Under the pieces are notes generated by a model. The model did no database searches. It was given only the letters and a program-made list of their open reading frames with translations, and was not told the origin of the DNA. From NCBI GenBank assembly GCA_036443405.1, contig JAZFYD010000193.1, positions 1-41,530 on the forward strand: 41,530 nucleotides of DNA, read 5' to 3'. Numbering within the stretch: the first letter of the stretch is position 1; each line of letters begins with the position of its first letter. This document shows, one piece after another, positions 27,698 to 36,897 of this stretch. A program made the translations under genes and the position numbers. This DNA is from JAZFYD01 sp036443405 (lineage in GTDB: Bacteria > Planctomycetota > PLA2).

Positions 27698-30600
27698 TCA
27701 GCGGGCGGGCTGCATTCGGATTTCCAGGCGCGTTGCCTGTTTCGAGTCTAGCGCGACCGTCTTGCGGACGCCCGTGAAGCCTTTCGCTTTCACGTGGATC
27801 ATCAGCTTGCCGACGGCGAGGAACGGCTTGCGGATCACACCGGCCAGATCGGCAAAGTTGGAGCCGTAACTGGGCGGTTCGTAGCCCTCGGCCATCTCGC
27901 TGTTGAGCGGGATCAGCTCCGGGTACGTGTACACGAGCTTGGCGCGCGGGATCGGCTGTCCCTGCGGGTCCGTCACGATCAACTCGAGCACCGCTGCGGC
28001 CTGCAACTTCGCCTCGAGCTTCGCGGCGCCGCTCTTCGGCACGATCACGCCGGGGAAGATCCCGAGCGGATGTTTGGGCGAGACGACCAACACGATGTTG
28101 TATCCCGGCGACGCGCCCGGCAGCGTGAACGTTCCGTCGGGTCCGGTGAACGGCGACGTGGGCGTCGACTTCATCGTCATGTCGAGGCCGTGCACCTGCG
28201 CGAACGGAACCGGAGCGCCGGTCGCATCCAGCACGGTGCCCTCGATCGAGCCCTGCGTCGGCAGCGTGGTCACACCAAGATCCAGTCGCTCGCCCGCCTT
28301 CAGCTCGACCGCGGGCAAGCGCGTGTTGGCGTGGCCGTTCGCACGGATCTCGATGACCCATTTGCCTGCCATTTCAACCTCGTTGCGAAACGCGCCCTTG
28401 TACCCCGACGAAACCTCGCGCGGGTTCTGGCTGCCGCCCGGATAGAACCACACCTGGAAACTCTTCAGCGGCTTTCCGTCGAGCGCGGACAGGACCTTGC
28501 CGGACAACACGGCGCCGGCGAGCGGTACCTCGAACTCGATACCCGCGGCGCCGGCCTTGACCAGTCGCGCCTCGGGCTCGCCCGCCAGCTTGAAGTTGCC
28601 GACGCCGTGGTCGGCGATCCCGACGCGATACTGACCGGGGATGAGACCGTCGATGCGGAACCGGCCTTCCTTGTCCGTGGCCGCGACCGGGTACTTGTCG
28701 AGCGAGAACGGAGGCTTCGCGTTCGGCGAAACCGCGCCCACCCACACGCCGGGCCGCGGCTCTCCCTGGGCGCCAAACACACGCCCCTCGACGCTGAACG
28801 TATCGGCGATCACCAAACGCACGCCCTTGGTCGTTTCGCCGCCGGTGACCTGCACCGACTGCTTCTTCGTCATCCGGCGCTGGCCGTTGACGTCGACATG
28901 GCCGACAAGATGGACTTCCTTGCCGGGCTCGAGGCCGGTGACCTCGAAGGTCCCGTCGACGAGCACCATCGTGACTCCCCACTGGTTCACCCGGACCTCG
29001 CCGCCACGGACCGGTGTGCCATCCGCGTGGACCACGATGCCGGCGACCGTGCCCGCGCGCTTGATTTCCAGCGTGCCCACGTCGAGTTCGGCGCCCGGAG
29101 CCTTCGCGAGTTGGATCGTCGAGCGGAACGAAGTGCCGCGGACGCGATAGCGCAGCACCACCTCGCGGCGGTCGCGGAAGCTGTGCGGGCCGCTCCGGAA
29201 CGATCCGTCGGCTTGGGTCACGACCTTGTGCTGCAGATCGGTGACGCCCGTCGCAACGCTGACGTCCATGCCCGGAACAGGCTCGCCACCGTCGTCGAGC
29301 GCCTTACCGGTGACGAACGTCACGCCGCCGAGTTGCATGTCGATGCCGACAACGGTCTCGCCCTCTTTCACCGGCACCGCGACCGGGCGGCCCCAACCCG
29401 TGTGATTGCCGAAGATCGCGAAGCCGCGCTCGCCGGCATCCGTCATCAGGAAGACCTCGCCGGCCGCCATCGCGTTCAGCGCGTAGTGGCCGTCGGCGTC
29501 GGTAATGCCGACGCGGCGAGCGTCGTCCATCGGCCGAACTTTCGCGCCGCTCACCGGAGCGCCGTCGGCGTCGAGCACGCGACCGCGAATCACGCCGCCG
29601 GCGGTCAGCTTGATCTCGCGCTCGAACACCTTATCGCGCTCGAGTTCGATGTCGATGACGGCGCGGGCGAACCGGGGGTCGTTGACGACCGCGCGATAGT
29701 TGCGCGCCGCGAGGTCGGACCTTTCCAGCACGCCGTTGCCGTCCGCGTTCGCGAGGATCGGTTCGCGGCCCTCCTGCGTCATGTTCCAGGTCATGGGCAC
29801 GAGCTCGATCAGGACGTCGGCGACACCGGCGCCGCGCGGATCGACCACACGCAGCAGCAGACCGCCGGCGCGTTGCAGCGTGATTTCGAATTCATGCTCG
29901 GTGAGCGGAAGCAGGCGCAAATCCTGCGGCACGTGCTTGGCGGCACGCGCTTGCATCGTCGTCACGCCCTTTTGCGCAACGGGCACCTCGAACTGCCCGG
30001 CGGCGTTGCTGGTAGCGACGGTCTTGCCCGTGGCATCCACCAACTCTGCGCCTTCGACGGGGGCGTCCAGATCGTTCCTGACGACGCCGCGGATGGACAC
30101 CGTTTCGATCGCAGCGCGATTTGCGCTCCGATCTTGGGCGTCGGTGTTTTGCGAGCCGTCGGCCGTGCCACCGAGCAGGCCGGTAGCCGCATCGCGGCCT
30201 TTCGCGATGTCGCCTGTGGAATCCGTGCGGCGGACCGTGTCGCCGGGGCCATTGCCGCCGGCGGATTGCAGGGTGAACAGAAGGGCCGTGCATGCGATCA
30301 GCAGCGCGGCGGTGAGAGTGAGTTTGGATTTGAGGATCATGGCCAGGGTCAGGGTTGTGGCCGTCGCGCCCGCGGCAACCGCCGCGAGTTTGTCCGACCG
30401 TAAAAGAGGAAGGAGCGCGAGACTCCAAGCCCTTCGATCCCCGCCGTATCCCTCATCGAGCATGCCGCGCAGCTTCTGCCGCGCGCGCTTCAGCCGTGTG
30501 CGCACCGTCTCGATGGAAACGCTGTCTCGGCGCGCCATCTCGTCCGCGGACAAGCCGTCGAAGAAGTGGTGCATGATCGCGGAGCGATACGGCTCCGCGA

Positions 30601-30940
30601 GTGCTTCCACCGCCTCGGCCACCTTGCGCTGGACCTCGACGCGCACCGCCATCTCGCTGGGCGTGTCCAAAACGGGCTCGGGCCGGGCGACCGCGCGCTC
30701 ACGCTGCCCGCGACGGCCTTCGCCGCGGCGGAGCATCAACGAGAGGTTCTTGGCGACCTTGCCGAGCCACGCGCCGGTGGGCCCCGTCGGGGGCGGCTTC
30801 TGGAGCGCCGCCAGGTAGGCCTCCTGCACGACATCGTCCGCCTGCCCGTCGTCCAGGACGAGGCTGCGCGCGATGTTCTTCAAGAACGCGGCGTGGCTGA
30901 GCAAATGCTCGGGATCGGGAAACGAGGATTGAGAGTTCAT
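27698..30940 (-). CDS. Membrane-tethered ECF sigma factor fused to carboxypeptidase-regulatory-like repeats (B)
   Basis: 1080 aa, paralogue of the next gene downstream along its whole length. Sigma region 2 is at about 12-75 (LVLDDGQADDVVQEAYLAAL, the D-A-E-D-like acidic motif intact). Region 4 is at about 103-160 with LSADEMARRDSVSIETVRTRLKR. GDRRAWSLALLP (168-179) precedes the transmembrane helix at about 205-226. The exported part carries about seven to eight beta-sandwich repeats (for example VIRGRVLDADGAPVSGAKV, VLSGKVLSALDGKPLKSFQ, SIEGTVLDATGAPVPFAQV), then SPKHPLG and YEPPSYG near the C terminus. No anti-sigma gene accompanies it. Start ATG 30940 has a weak ribosome site. Sigma factor and repeat identification are firm; tethering is predicted from the helix. 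Confidence 0.92.
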   Translation of the reverse strand: MNSQSSFPDPEHLLSHAAFLKNIARSLVLDDGQADDVVQEAYLAALQKPPPTGPTGAWLGKVAKNLSLMLRRGEGRRGQRERAVARPEPVLDTPSEMAVRVEVQRKVAEAVEALAEPYRSAIMHHFFDGLSADEMARRDSVSIETVRTRLKRARQKLRGMLDEGYGGDRRAWSLALLPLLRSDKLAAVAAGATATTLTLAMILKSKLTLTAALLIACTALLFTLQSAGGNGPGDTVRRTDSTGDIAKGRDAATGLLGGTADGSQNTDAQDRSANRAAIETVSIRGVVRNDLDAPVEGAELVDATGKTVATSNAAGQFEVPVAQKGVTTMQARAAKHVPQDLRLLPLTEHEFEITLQRAGGLLLRVVDPRGAGVADVLIELVPMTWNMTQEGREPILANADGNGVLERSDLAARNYRAVVNDPRFARAVIDIELERDKVFEREIKLTAGGVIRGRVLDADGAPVSGAKVRPMDDARRVGITDADGHYALNAMAAGEVFLMTDAGERGFAIFGNHTGWGRPVAVPVKEGETVVGIDMQLGGVTFVTGKALDDGGEPVPGMDVSVATGVTDLQHKVVTQADGSFRSGPHSFRDRREVVLRYRVRGTSFRSTIQLAKAPGAELDVGTLEIKRAGTVAGIVVHADGTPVRGGEVRVNQWGVTMVLVDGTFEVTGLEPGKEVHLVGHVDVNGQRRMTKKQSVQVTGGETTKGVRLVIADTFSVEGRVFGAQGEPRPGVWVGAVSPNAKPPFSLDKYPVAATDKEGRFRIDGLIPGQYRVGIADHGVGNFKLAGEPEARLVKAGAAGIEFEVPLAGAVLSGKVLSALDGKPLKSFQVWFYPGGSQNPREVSSGYKGAFRNEVEMAGKWVIEIRANGHANTRLPAVELKAGERLDLGVTTLPTQGSIEGTVLDATGAPVPFAQVHGLDMTMKSTPTSPFTGPDGTFTLPGASPGYNIVLVVSPKHPLGIFPGVIVPKSGAAKLEAKLQAAAVLELIVTDPQGQPIPRAKLVYTYPELIPLNSEMAEGYEPPSYGSNFADLAGVIRKPFLAVGKLMIHVKAKGFTGVRKTVALDSKQATRLEIRMQPAR

Positions 30941-30993
30941 GTCTCGCTACCGATTCATTGCCGCGCTCGCGCGCCCTGGTTCAGGATAATCTT

Positions 30994-31020
30994 TGGCCCA
31001 ACCCCTGACGGCGTTGGAGC
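30994..31020. repeat. Degenerate palindromic repeat between paralogues
   Basis: GGCCCAACCCCTGACGGCGT followed by TGGAGCC is a worn copy of the intergenic palindrome: the CCAAC / GTTGG ends pair and the stem centre is mismatched. It sits in the 93-bp gap between the sigma-less paralogue and sigma fusion B. Confidence 0.55.
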
Positions 31021-31033
31021 CGCGGTCGAAGCC

Positions 31034-33667
31034 CTATTCGGCCTGCAGCCGCACATCCAGTTGGTTCACCTCGCCCGGTTTCAGGTCCATCGTCTTGCGC
31101 CGGGGTCGGTACCCCGTCTTCTTCAGCGTGATCGAGATCGGGCCGGGCGGGAGCGCCGGTTTGACGAGGCGGCCGTCCGGTCCGGTCTTGTGGCCGCCGT
31201 ATCCCGGCGGCAGATAGCTCCGGAACATGTCGCTCGTCAGCGGCCGCACCGCGTCGAACGTGTAGATGAACTTCACACCCTCCAGTGGATTGCCTTCGGC
31301 GTCGCGCACGCGCACGTGAAGCGGCGACGACTGGAGGAATTGCACATCGACGACCGTCTCCACCGCCTCCTTCACGTCGATGTTGCGCACGATGCCGAGC
31401 GGGTGGCTCGGCGACACGGCGAACACGGTGTAGAGGCCGGGCGCGATCCCGGCCACGTGAAACGCGCCTTCGCGGTCCGTGAACGGCTGGTTGGAGTTCG
31501 TCTCCATCTTCGGGCTCAGGATGTTGATGCGCGCGTACTGGACCGGCCGACCGGTGTGATCGAGCACCTTGCCGCGGATGATGCCGCCGTCGCCGAGCCG
31601 GATCACACCCACGTCCTTGATCTCGCCGCGCTTCAGCGCGAACGCCTGGGTGCGAAACGAAGCGTGGCCCGGGGCGGAAACATCGACCGCCCAACTGCCG
31701 GGTTCATCGACCTCGCCCTGGAAACGCCCCTGCGCATCCTCGATCTGGTTGATGTCGACGTTCCACGGAATGAAGCTCTTGAAGTAGACGAAGTTCGCCT
31801 GGAACTTCTTGATCGGCTTGCCGTCGCGTTTGGAAACCACGCTGCCCTTCAGGACCGCGCCGAGCACCGGGTACGTCAGCTCGACGCCCTCGGCGCCGGC
31901 GTCCACCGTCGTCGGCGGCGACTCGGCGTGAAACCCCCACCCGCCGTCGATCCAATCGGTCACGCCGACCCTGTACTCGCCGTCCTGCGAAACACGAACG
32001 CTGAACTTGCCGTCCGAATCCGTCGTGACGCGATTCAGCGCGCCGGACTTATAGGGCGGTTCGAGGTCGGCCTTCACGATGCCGACGCTCACCTTCGCGC
32101 GCAGTTCGCCGGTCGGCGTCAGCACAACGCCAGAGATCACCTGCGTTTTGGAAAGCCGAACGGTGATGCCCTCGAGCACTTGACCGTTCGCGATCTTCAG
32201 CTTGTCGCTCCGCGCGGTGAACTCGCCGTTTTTGCCGCGCGTGCCACGCAGCACGAACTCGCCCGCAGGCACGCCGGTGATTTCGAACGTCCCGTCCTCT
32301 CGCATCTCGGTGCGACCGCCGCCTGACGCCCAGACGGACCCCTCTCCCGTCGGTTTGCCGTCCGGGCCGAGCAGCGTGCCGCGCACGACGCCGCGCAGGC
32401 TCGCGATCAGTTCGCCGAGATCCTTGTCCTCGCCGGGTTGCATGTCTGTCTGCTTGTTCGCGACGGAGTGCTTCACGGACCAGAACGAGAGCCAGACACG
32501 CGACTTCTTGCGCACGCCCCACGGGCCGAGCACAAACCGGCCGTCCTTATCGGTGACGACGGACGCGCTCCGGTCGCGCAGCACGTTTCCGGAAACGCCG
32601 AGGTTGATGTTCACGCCCTCGACGGGGGTCTTGTCCTTCATCACGATGCGGCCGCGCAGATACGCAGCCTGGCTGAGCACGATGTCGATGCCGGTCTGCG
32701 TCTCGCCGGACTTCAGACGAATCGGCACGGGTTCGCCCCAGCCGAGTTCGTCGCCGAAGTAGCCCGGGCCGAAACCGTCGGCGCGCGCGACGACCTCGAC
32801 AGCCCCGATCGGGAGAGCCTCGAGGATGTACGTGCCGTCGGCTTTGGTCTTGGTGTAGCGCGTATCGTCCCCGCGAAGGTGCACGCGCGCGCCGCCGACG
32901 GGATCGCGGTTGGGCGACAAGACGGAGCCGGTGACGGTGCCGCCCAGGTCGAGCACGATGACCTCTTCGACCGGCTCGAGGTCGTTGATCACGATCGACT
33001 TGTTCGTGGGCGCAAAGTCGGTGTGCGATGCGCGCACGACGATCTGTCCGACCGGCGCCGCGCCGAGACGCGCCACACCGTCGCTATCGGTTCGCGCGCC
33101 GTCGAGTTGCGCGTCGTCCTTCCAACTCCACATGCCGGCAACGCCGGTCTCCTCGTCGAGGCGGACCGTGACCTCGACGCCGGCCAGCGGCTTGCGGCCG
33201 GGATCGAACACGATCACACGCAGCGGCGCGCCGGGGTCGAGCACGATCTCGATGGGGTCGGTGTACCCCACCCTGAGCCAGTGCTGTTTCAGGCGGAACT
33301 TTTGGTGACGGACAAACAGGATGCCGCCGCCCTCGGGCATCGGGACTTCGACCTCGCCGTTTTCGTCCGTGCGCAGTTCGCCGCCCAACCACTCGCGCTT
33401 TTTCAGGTCGTATCCGATGAGCACCCGCGCCTCGCCGTCCACGATCGGCTTACCGTCGGCCGTCTTGACGGTGACCTTGACGCGCACGCCGTCCTTCGCC
33501 GGCTCGGTCTCGGCGGGTTTCTCGTCCGCGGCCGCGTCCTGTTTCGCCGCGAGGGCATCGGCCTCGGCCTTCCGTAGGCGCCGACGCTCGTGATCGGCCT
33601 CGCCGAGAAAGATCGAAACCGCGGCGACACCAAGCCCCGCCAAGATGATGAGCACAACAATCCGCAT
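31034..33667 (-). CDS. Membrane-anchored carboxypeptidase-regulatory-like repeat protein without sigma domain
   Basis: 877 aa. It begins with a signal-anchor (MRIVVLIILAGLGVAAVSIF), then a charged Ala/Lys/Glu linker, and from about residue 60 onward consists of beta-sandwich repeats like those in the two sigma fusions: VKTADGKPIVDGEARV, GTVTGSVLSPNRDPVGGARV, GIIRGKVLDHTGRPVQYARI. The C-terminal signatures are SPSHPLG and YLPPGYG. It is therefore the third paralogue, with the sigma and juxtamembrane modules missing. It is first in the three-gene series and diverges from the gene at 33756. It may be a co-receptor, decoy or structural partner; an unrelated surface role is equally possible. Confidence 0.88.
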   Translation of the reverse strand: MRIVVLIILAGLGVAAVSIFLGEADHERRRLRKAEADALAAKQDAAADEKPAETEPAKDGVRVKVTVKTADGKPIVDGEARVLIGYDLKKREWLGGELRTDENGEVEVPMPEGGGILFVRHQKFRLKQHWLRVGYTDPIEIVLDPGAPLRVIVFDPGRKPLAGVEVTVRLDEETGVAGMWSWKDDAQLDGARTDSDGVARLGAAPVGQIVVRASHTDFAPTNKSIVINDLEPVEEVIVLDLGGTVTGSVLSPNRDPVGGARVHLRGDDTRYTKTKADGTYILEALPIGAVEVVARADGFGPGYFGDELGWGEPVPIRLKSGETQTGIDIVLSQAAYLRGRIVMKDKTPVEGVNINLGVSGNVLRDRSASVVTDKDGRFVLGPWGVRKKSRVWLSFWSVKHSVANKQTDMQPGEDKDLGELIASLRGVVRGTLLGPDGKPTGEGSVWASGGGRTEMREDGTFEITGVPAGEFVLRGTRGKNGEFTARSDKLKIANGQVLEGITVRLSKTQVISGVVLTPTGELRAKVSVGIVKADLEPPYKSGALNRVTTDSDGKFSVRVSQDGEYRVGVTDWIDGGWGFHAESPPTTVDAGAEGVELTYPVLGAVLKGSVVSKRDGKPIKKFQANFVYFKSFIPWNVDINQIEDAQGRFQGEVDEPGSWAVDVSAPGHASFRTQAFALKRGEIKDVGVIRLGDGGIIRGKVLDHTGRPVQYARINILSPKMETNSNQPFTDREGAFHVAGIAPGLYTVFAVSPSHPLGIVRNIDVKEAVETVVDVQFLQSSPLHVRVRDAEGNPLEGVKFIYTFDAVRPLTSDMFRSYLPPGYGGHKTGPDGRLVKPALPPGPISITLKKTGYRPRRKTMDLKPGEVNQLDVRLQAE

Positions 33668-33755
33668 CGGAGCGATGCTACCCCACGTTTGGTCCCGAAC
33701 GAGTCATGGGCGCGCCCGCAGCGCGCGCCACGCTGCAGGCGGATAAACTGGCCGC

Positions 33756-35057
33756 ATGTGGCGGTGGATCTGGACGAGAAAGTGGCGGCTTCTGGCGCTG
33801 TTCGTCGCACTGTCGATCGCGGGCTGGCTGATTTGGACAGAAACGCTGCGGGCGGAGTTCGAGGATCGGCTGCAGGCGCTGCGCGATGCGGGCCATCCGG
33901 TGAACGTGGCCGACCTCGACGATGCGCCCATCCCGGACGAAGAAAACGCGGCCGTGTTGTACGCCGAGGCCGCGGAAATGATCGGGCGTCGCCCCGACGC
34001 GATCGAGGATCCGGACCCGGAGTATCTCGAACCGGAGGACTACAAAGAAGCCGCGGACTGGCTCGAGTCGAAGTCGCACGTCGTTGCGCTGTTGCACGAG
34101 GCCGCCGAACGACCGTCGTGGGCGTTCGACGTGGGCTGGGCGGACGACAACCGGGATCGGTGGCGCACCCTGCTTGGGTTGGGCTGGGCCGCGAACGACC
34201 TGCTCATGAATTACGCGGAGAAAAAAGCGCGTGAGGGCGATGCTCACGAGGCCCTTCGCTGCGTCGAGACCATATTCCGTTTCGCGGATCACCTTCCTCC
34301 GGCGTGCACGTCTCTCTACATACGCAGGGTTTCCACGTACAGCTACGCCATGGGCACGTTGCAGAGGATCTCCGTCGCACCCTCGTTCGATCCGGATCCC
34401 GCAGAGGAACGGCTGGCTCCGTTCCTTGCCAGTGCCGTCGCTATTGAGCCGTTTGTCGGTGCCGTGCGCGGAGATCTTGCGCACGCACTGCGCATGAGCC
34501 GGGACTGGATCGAGGGGGGGAGTCCCATTCCCGCCATACGGGAGATCTCGTTGGCCGACGTGATGGGCGACGAGCCAAAGGAACCAACGAACGCACAGAA
34601 GACGGTCGAGTGGCTGTTGAGCTCGTGGGTCCTACGGCCCTTCGCGATTCAGGACGGCATCTACCTGATCGAGGACTACGAAAAAGCGGCGCGGCTCCTT
34701 GGCAGCGCTAGCCTCGCCGATTTGGAGAACACCGCGAAACCGGATCGCGGACTGCCTTACGTCTTTTCCACGGTCGCGGGCGTGCCGTTGGCGTACTACG
34801 CCGAGCAAATGCGGGACCTCCGCGCGCACGTCGCGGTCACGCGCGCCGGCCTCGACGCGTTGATTCATCGAAAGAAACATGGGAGCTTCCCGGACGACCT
34901 GACCGGTAGTCCGCTGGACCCGTTCACCGGCAAACCACTCTTGTACGAACGTCGCGAAGACGGCACGGCCCGCATCGAAGCGGCGCGGCCGCTGCCCTAC
35001 GAGGGGGCAAGCATCGAGGTGGTCGAAGAGTGGGAGATCGTGTGGGAACTGAAGTAG
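33756..35057 (+). CDS. Membrane-anchored hypothetical protein with pseudopilin-like C-terminal tail
   Basis: 433 aa. One N-terminal helix (about 10-27) follows a basic MWRWIWTRKWR start, giving an N-in signal-anchor. The bulk is helical and acidic with no domain I recognise. The C-terminal segment HGSFPDDLTGSPLDPFTGKPLLYERREDG matches a short motif seen in many planctomycete proteins, recalling the C termini of DUF1559/pseudopilin-type proteins (L-x-D-P-F-x-G-K-P-L-x-Y). It is transcribed away from the repeat-protein cluster with 88 bp between starts. Likely periplasmic; function unknown. Confidence 0.8.
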   Translation: MWRWIWTRKWRLLALFVALSIAGWLIWTETLRAEFEDRLQALRDAGHPVNVADLDDAPIPDEENAAVLYAEAAEMIGRRPDAIEDPDPEYLEPEDYKEAADWLESKSHVVALLHEAAERPSWAFDVGWADDNRDRWRTLLGLGWAANDLLMNYAEKKAREGDAHEALRCVETIFRFADHLPPACTSLYIRRVSTYSYAMGTLQRISVAPSFDPDPAEERLAPFLASAVAIEPFVGAVRGDLAHALRMSRDWIEGGSPIPAIREISLADVMGDEPKEPTNAQKTVEWLLSSWVLRPFAIQDGIYLIEDYEKAARLLGSASLADLENTAKPDRGLPYVFSTVAGVPLAYYAEQMRDLRAHVAVTRAGLDALIHRKKHGSFPDDLTGSPLDPFTGKPLLYERREDGTARIEAARPLPYEGASIEVVEEWEIVWELK

Positions 35058-35107
35058 GTCAGCCCAAAACGGTGCCAGGAACTCGCCTCAGACGGGACGG
35101 GCTGCAC

Positions 35108-35653
35108 TTACAACGCGGCTCTGCTGAACATTGCGTTCAGCGTCTTGCGAACCGCGGTGCGCAGTGACGGATGACGCGCGATCAAACGCGCGATGGGCGG
35201 GCTCATCTTGTAGTACGCCTTCACGAACGCGGTGCCGACGGGGTTGGTCAGCAGACGTTCGTCGCGGAAGCGGCGCAGGCGCTCGACCTCGGGTGCGTCG
35301 GGATCGCCATACGCGGCCGTCGCCACGAAGCACGCGCGGCTCTTGTGCGGCTTCGCCTTTACACCTTGGTCTTCAGTGGTCAGGCTGCTCACCGCCTCGG
35401 CCGCCGTCACCGGCTTGGGCGTGATCTCCTGAAATCCACGCCGGCTCTCTCGCGCCGCACGCTCGTACGCAGCGCGGATCTGCTCTTCCTCGGCAGTGGT
35501 ACGCGCCTCAGCCCCATGAGGGCCCGGTCGGAGCGGCCCCGTATCGAAGGACGCCGCCTCGGCGGATTCCTCTGAAGTCCGCTCTACAGGCTGATTTTCG
35601 GGCGTTTCCGACGCCGATTCAGCAGGGGTTTTGTCCTTCTTGCGACGCTTCAT
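35108..35653 (-). CDS. CFI-box-CTERM domain protein
   Basis: 181 aa. Residues 1-100 are low-complexity and charged (Lys-rich start, then Glu/Ser/Pro/Thr). Residues 108-175 hold the CFI-box: CFVATAAYGDPDAPEVERLR, then RFRDERLLTNPVGTAFVKAY and YKMSPPIARLIARHP. This short domain occurs at the C termini of varied bacterial proteins and its function is not established. There is no signal peptide and no membrane helix. The minus strand just upstream reads TATATATT, which may be a -10 box. It converges with the gene at 33756. Confidence 0.85.
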   Translation of the reverse strand: MKRRKKDKTPAESASETPENQPVERTSEESAEAASFDTGPLRPGPHGAEARTTAEEEQIRAAYERAARESRRGFQEITPKPVTAAEAVSSLTTEDQGVKAKPHKSRACFVATAAYGDPDAPEVERLRRFRDERLLTNPVGTAFVKAYYKMSPPIARLIARHPSLRTAVRKTLNAMFSRAAL

Positions 35654-35916
35654 GCCTTGGTGACCAATATATAGCCATCGAGGGCCGTTTTCCGGTCCTG
35701 GAGTCCCTATCGGCTTTTTTTGTTCCGAACTGGGGCGGAACTTTGTCGCCGCTTTGTCTGCAGCCTTTCCTCTCCCGGTCGGCTCGGTTCGCTCTCACGA
35801 CAGGGTGCACCTCACCTTCGTCGACGGCATTACGGACGCGCTGGACACCAACCGGAAGCCCGAAGTGCCCGCGCGGCGACAAGCAGTCAGCGGAGTTCAG
35901 CCTCGGAGGGCGCTGC

Positions 35917-36843
35917 CTAGCTGCCGACGCCCAACCGGCGCTTGAGCGCGCCCGCGACCAAGTCATAGAAGTGCTTCCCCGTCGGTGTTTCCGCCAGGAG
36001 CTTCGTCTCGTACTTCCGGTGCAGAAGGCCGAGCCAGAAGAAATCGCGCGCGACCGCGAACCAGCTGGACAGTCCCGTCGCAGCGACGACCTTGAGAATG
36101 CTCGCCGTGGAGCACTTGCCGTAGAAGCAGTTGATTGAGATCGACGGATCGAGAGAGCGCAACTGATGCCACCAGGTCGTTGGGATGAAGAGGAACTCAC
36201 CGGGATTGACGACACCTTCCAACCCTCGCGCTTTGGCGAAGCGCGGGTACTTGTCTAGGTCGGGGTGGTAGGGGTCGACGCGGCTCGTGCCAACGTTGTC
36301 CGGGAACGCGTAGAGGTTTTTGGCCTCCTCGGGCGGGTAGAGCTTCACGCGCTTGCGCCCGCAGACCTGCACGAACAAACCCCCGGCTTCGTCGAAGTGC
36401 AGGCTGGAGTTGGTGTTTTTGGAGCCGATCCAGAGGTTCGCGATGCTCTCAGTGCCGTTGAGACTGACGAGATCGCCGAAATTGAAGTACTTCTCGCATC
36501 CCGGAAAGTTCGTCACGGCCGACTGACGGATGTAGCAGGGGTTCTCGCTCTCGTGCATCATCTTGGTGAATTCGGAGAGCGTGACCTTACGGAGCGAGCC
36601 GTCCACGACGTGGAAACCCGGCGCTCCCTTGACGGGCAGCTTCACCACCGCATTGAACTCTCTGTCGCCAAAGGTCTCAGCGAACCACTCGGGTCGGAAG
36701 AGGTCCAGCGCCTCCCAGTCGAATTGGTTCTCGATGATGACCGGCTTGTTCTGCGACTCATAGTCGCGCGCGAACTCCTCCCGTGTGATGCGCTGGATGC
36801 GCGGGATCGGTCCAGGGGTAGGTACGTCCATGTTTCTAAACAT
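35917..36843 (-). CDS. Cupin-8 / JmjC-like Fe(II)- and 2-oxoglutarate-dependent oxygenase
   Basis: 308 aa from ATG 36843 with AAAGG-TGG just upstream; ATG 36831 is an alternative. The N terminus (REEFARDYESQNKPVIIENQ) is the usual cupin-8 entry. The iron site is present: SSLHFDEAGG (His149, Asp151) and PTTWWHQLRSLD (His226). GLFVQVCGRKRVKLYPP fits the strand between. It should hydroxylate a protein or small substrate using 2-oxoglutarate; the substrate is not predictable. The gene stands alone between 250-bp gaps and has a good promoter, so it is probably monocistronic. Confidence 0.9.
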   Translation of the reverse strand: MFRNMDVPTPGPIPRIQRITREEFARDYESQNKPVIIENQFDWEALDLFRPEWFAETFGDREFNAVVKLPVKGAPGFHVVDGSLRKVTLSEFTKMMHESENPCYIRQSAVTNFPGCEKYFNFGDLVSLNGTESIANLWIGSKNTNSSLHFDEAGGLFVQVCGRKRVKLYPPEEAKNLYAFPDNVGTSRVDPYHPDLDKYPRFAKARGLEGVVNPGEFLFIPTTWWHQLRSLDPSISINCFYGKCSTASILKVVAATGLSSWFAVARDFFWLGLLHRKYETKLLAETPTGKHFYDLVAGALKRRLGVGS

Positions 36844-36868
36844 CCACCTTTCTCGACTGCTAAGTGAA

Positions 36869-36897
36869 ATTATCGTGCCAACCGACGTTTCGATCAA
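36869..36897 (-). promoter_or_regulatory. Sigma-70-type promoter for the JmjC-like gene
   Basis: Minus strand TTGATC (36897-36892), 17-bp spacer, GATAAT (36874-36869), placing a transcript start about 20 bases before ATG 36843. A second TGATAAT lies about 75 bases further upstream without a matching -35. Confidence 0.5.

Noticed and set aside
27794..30403. 869-aa plus-strand open frame inside sigma fusion B; similar long frames over 22535-24112, 24268-26361, 32438-33577 and 12620-14356
   Set aside because: All lie antisense to genes with clear motifs and have low-complexity Arg/His/Asp composition typical of antisense frames at high GC.
35654..35916. Short frames in both directions between the CFI-box and JmjC-like genes
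   Set aside because: No ribosome site, no recognisable motif and conflicting frames; the T-run near 35715 has only a weak hairpin, so no terminator is claimed.
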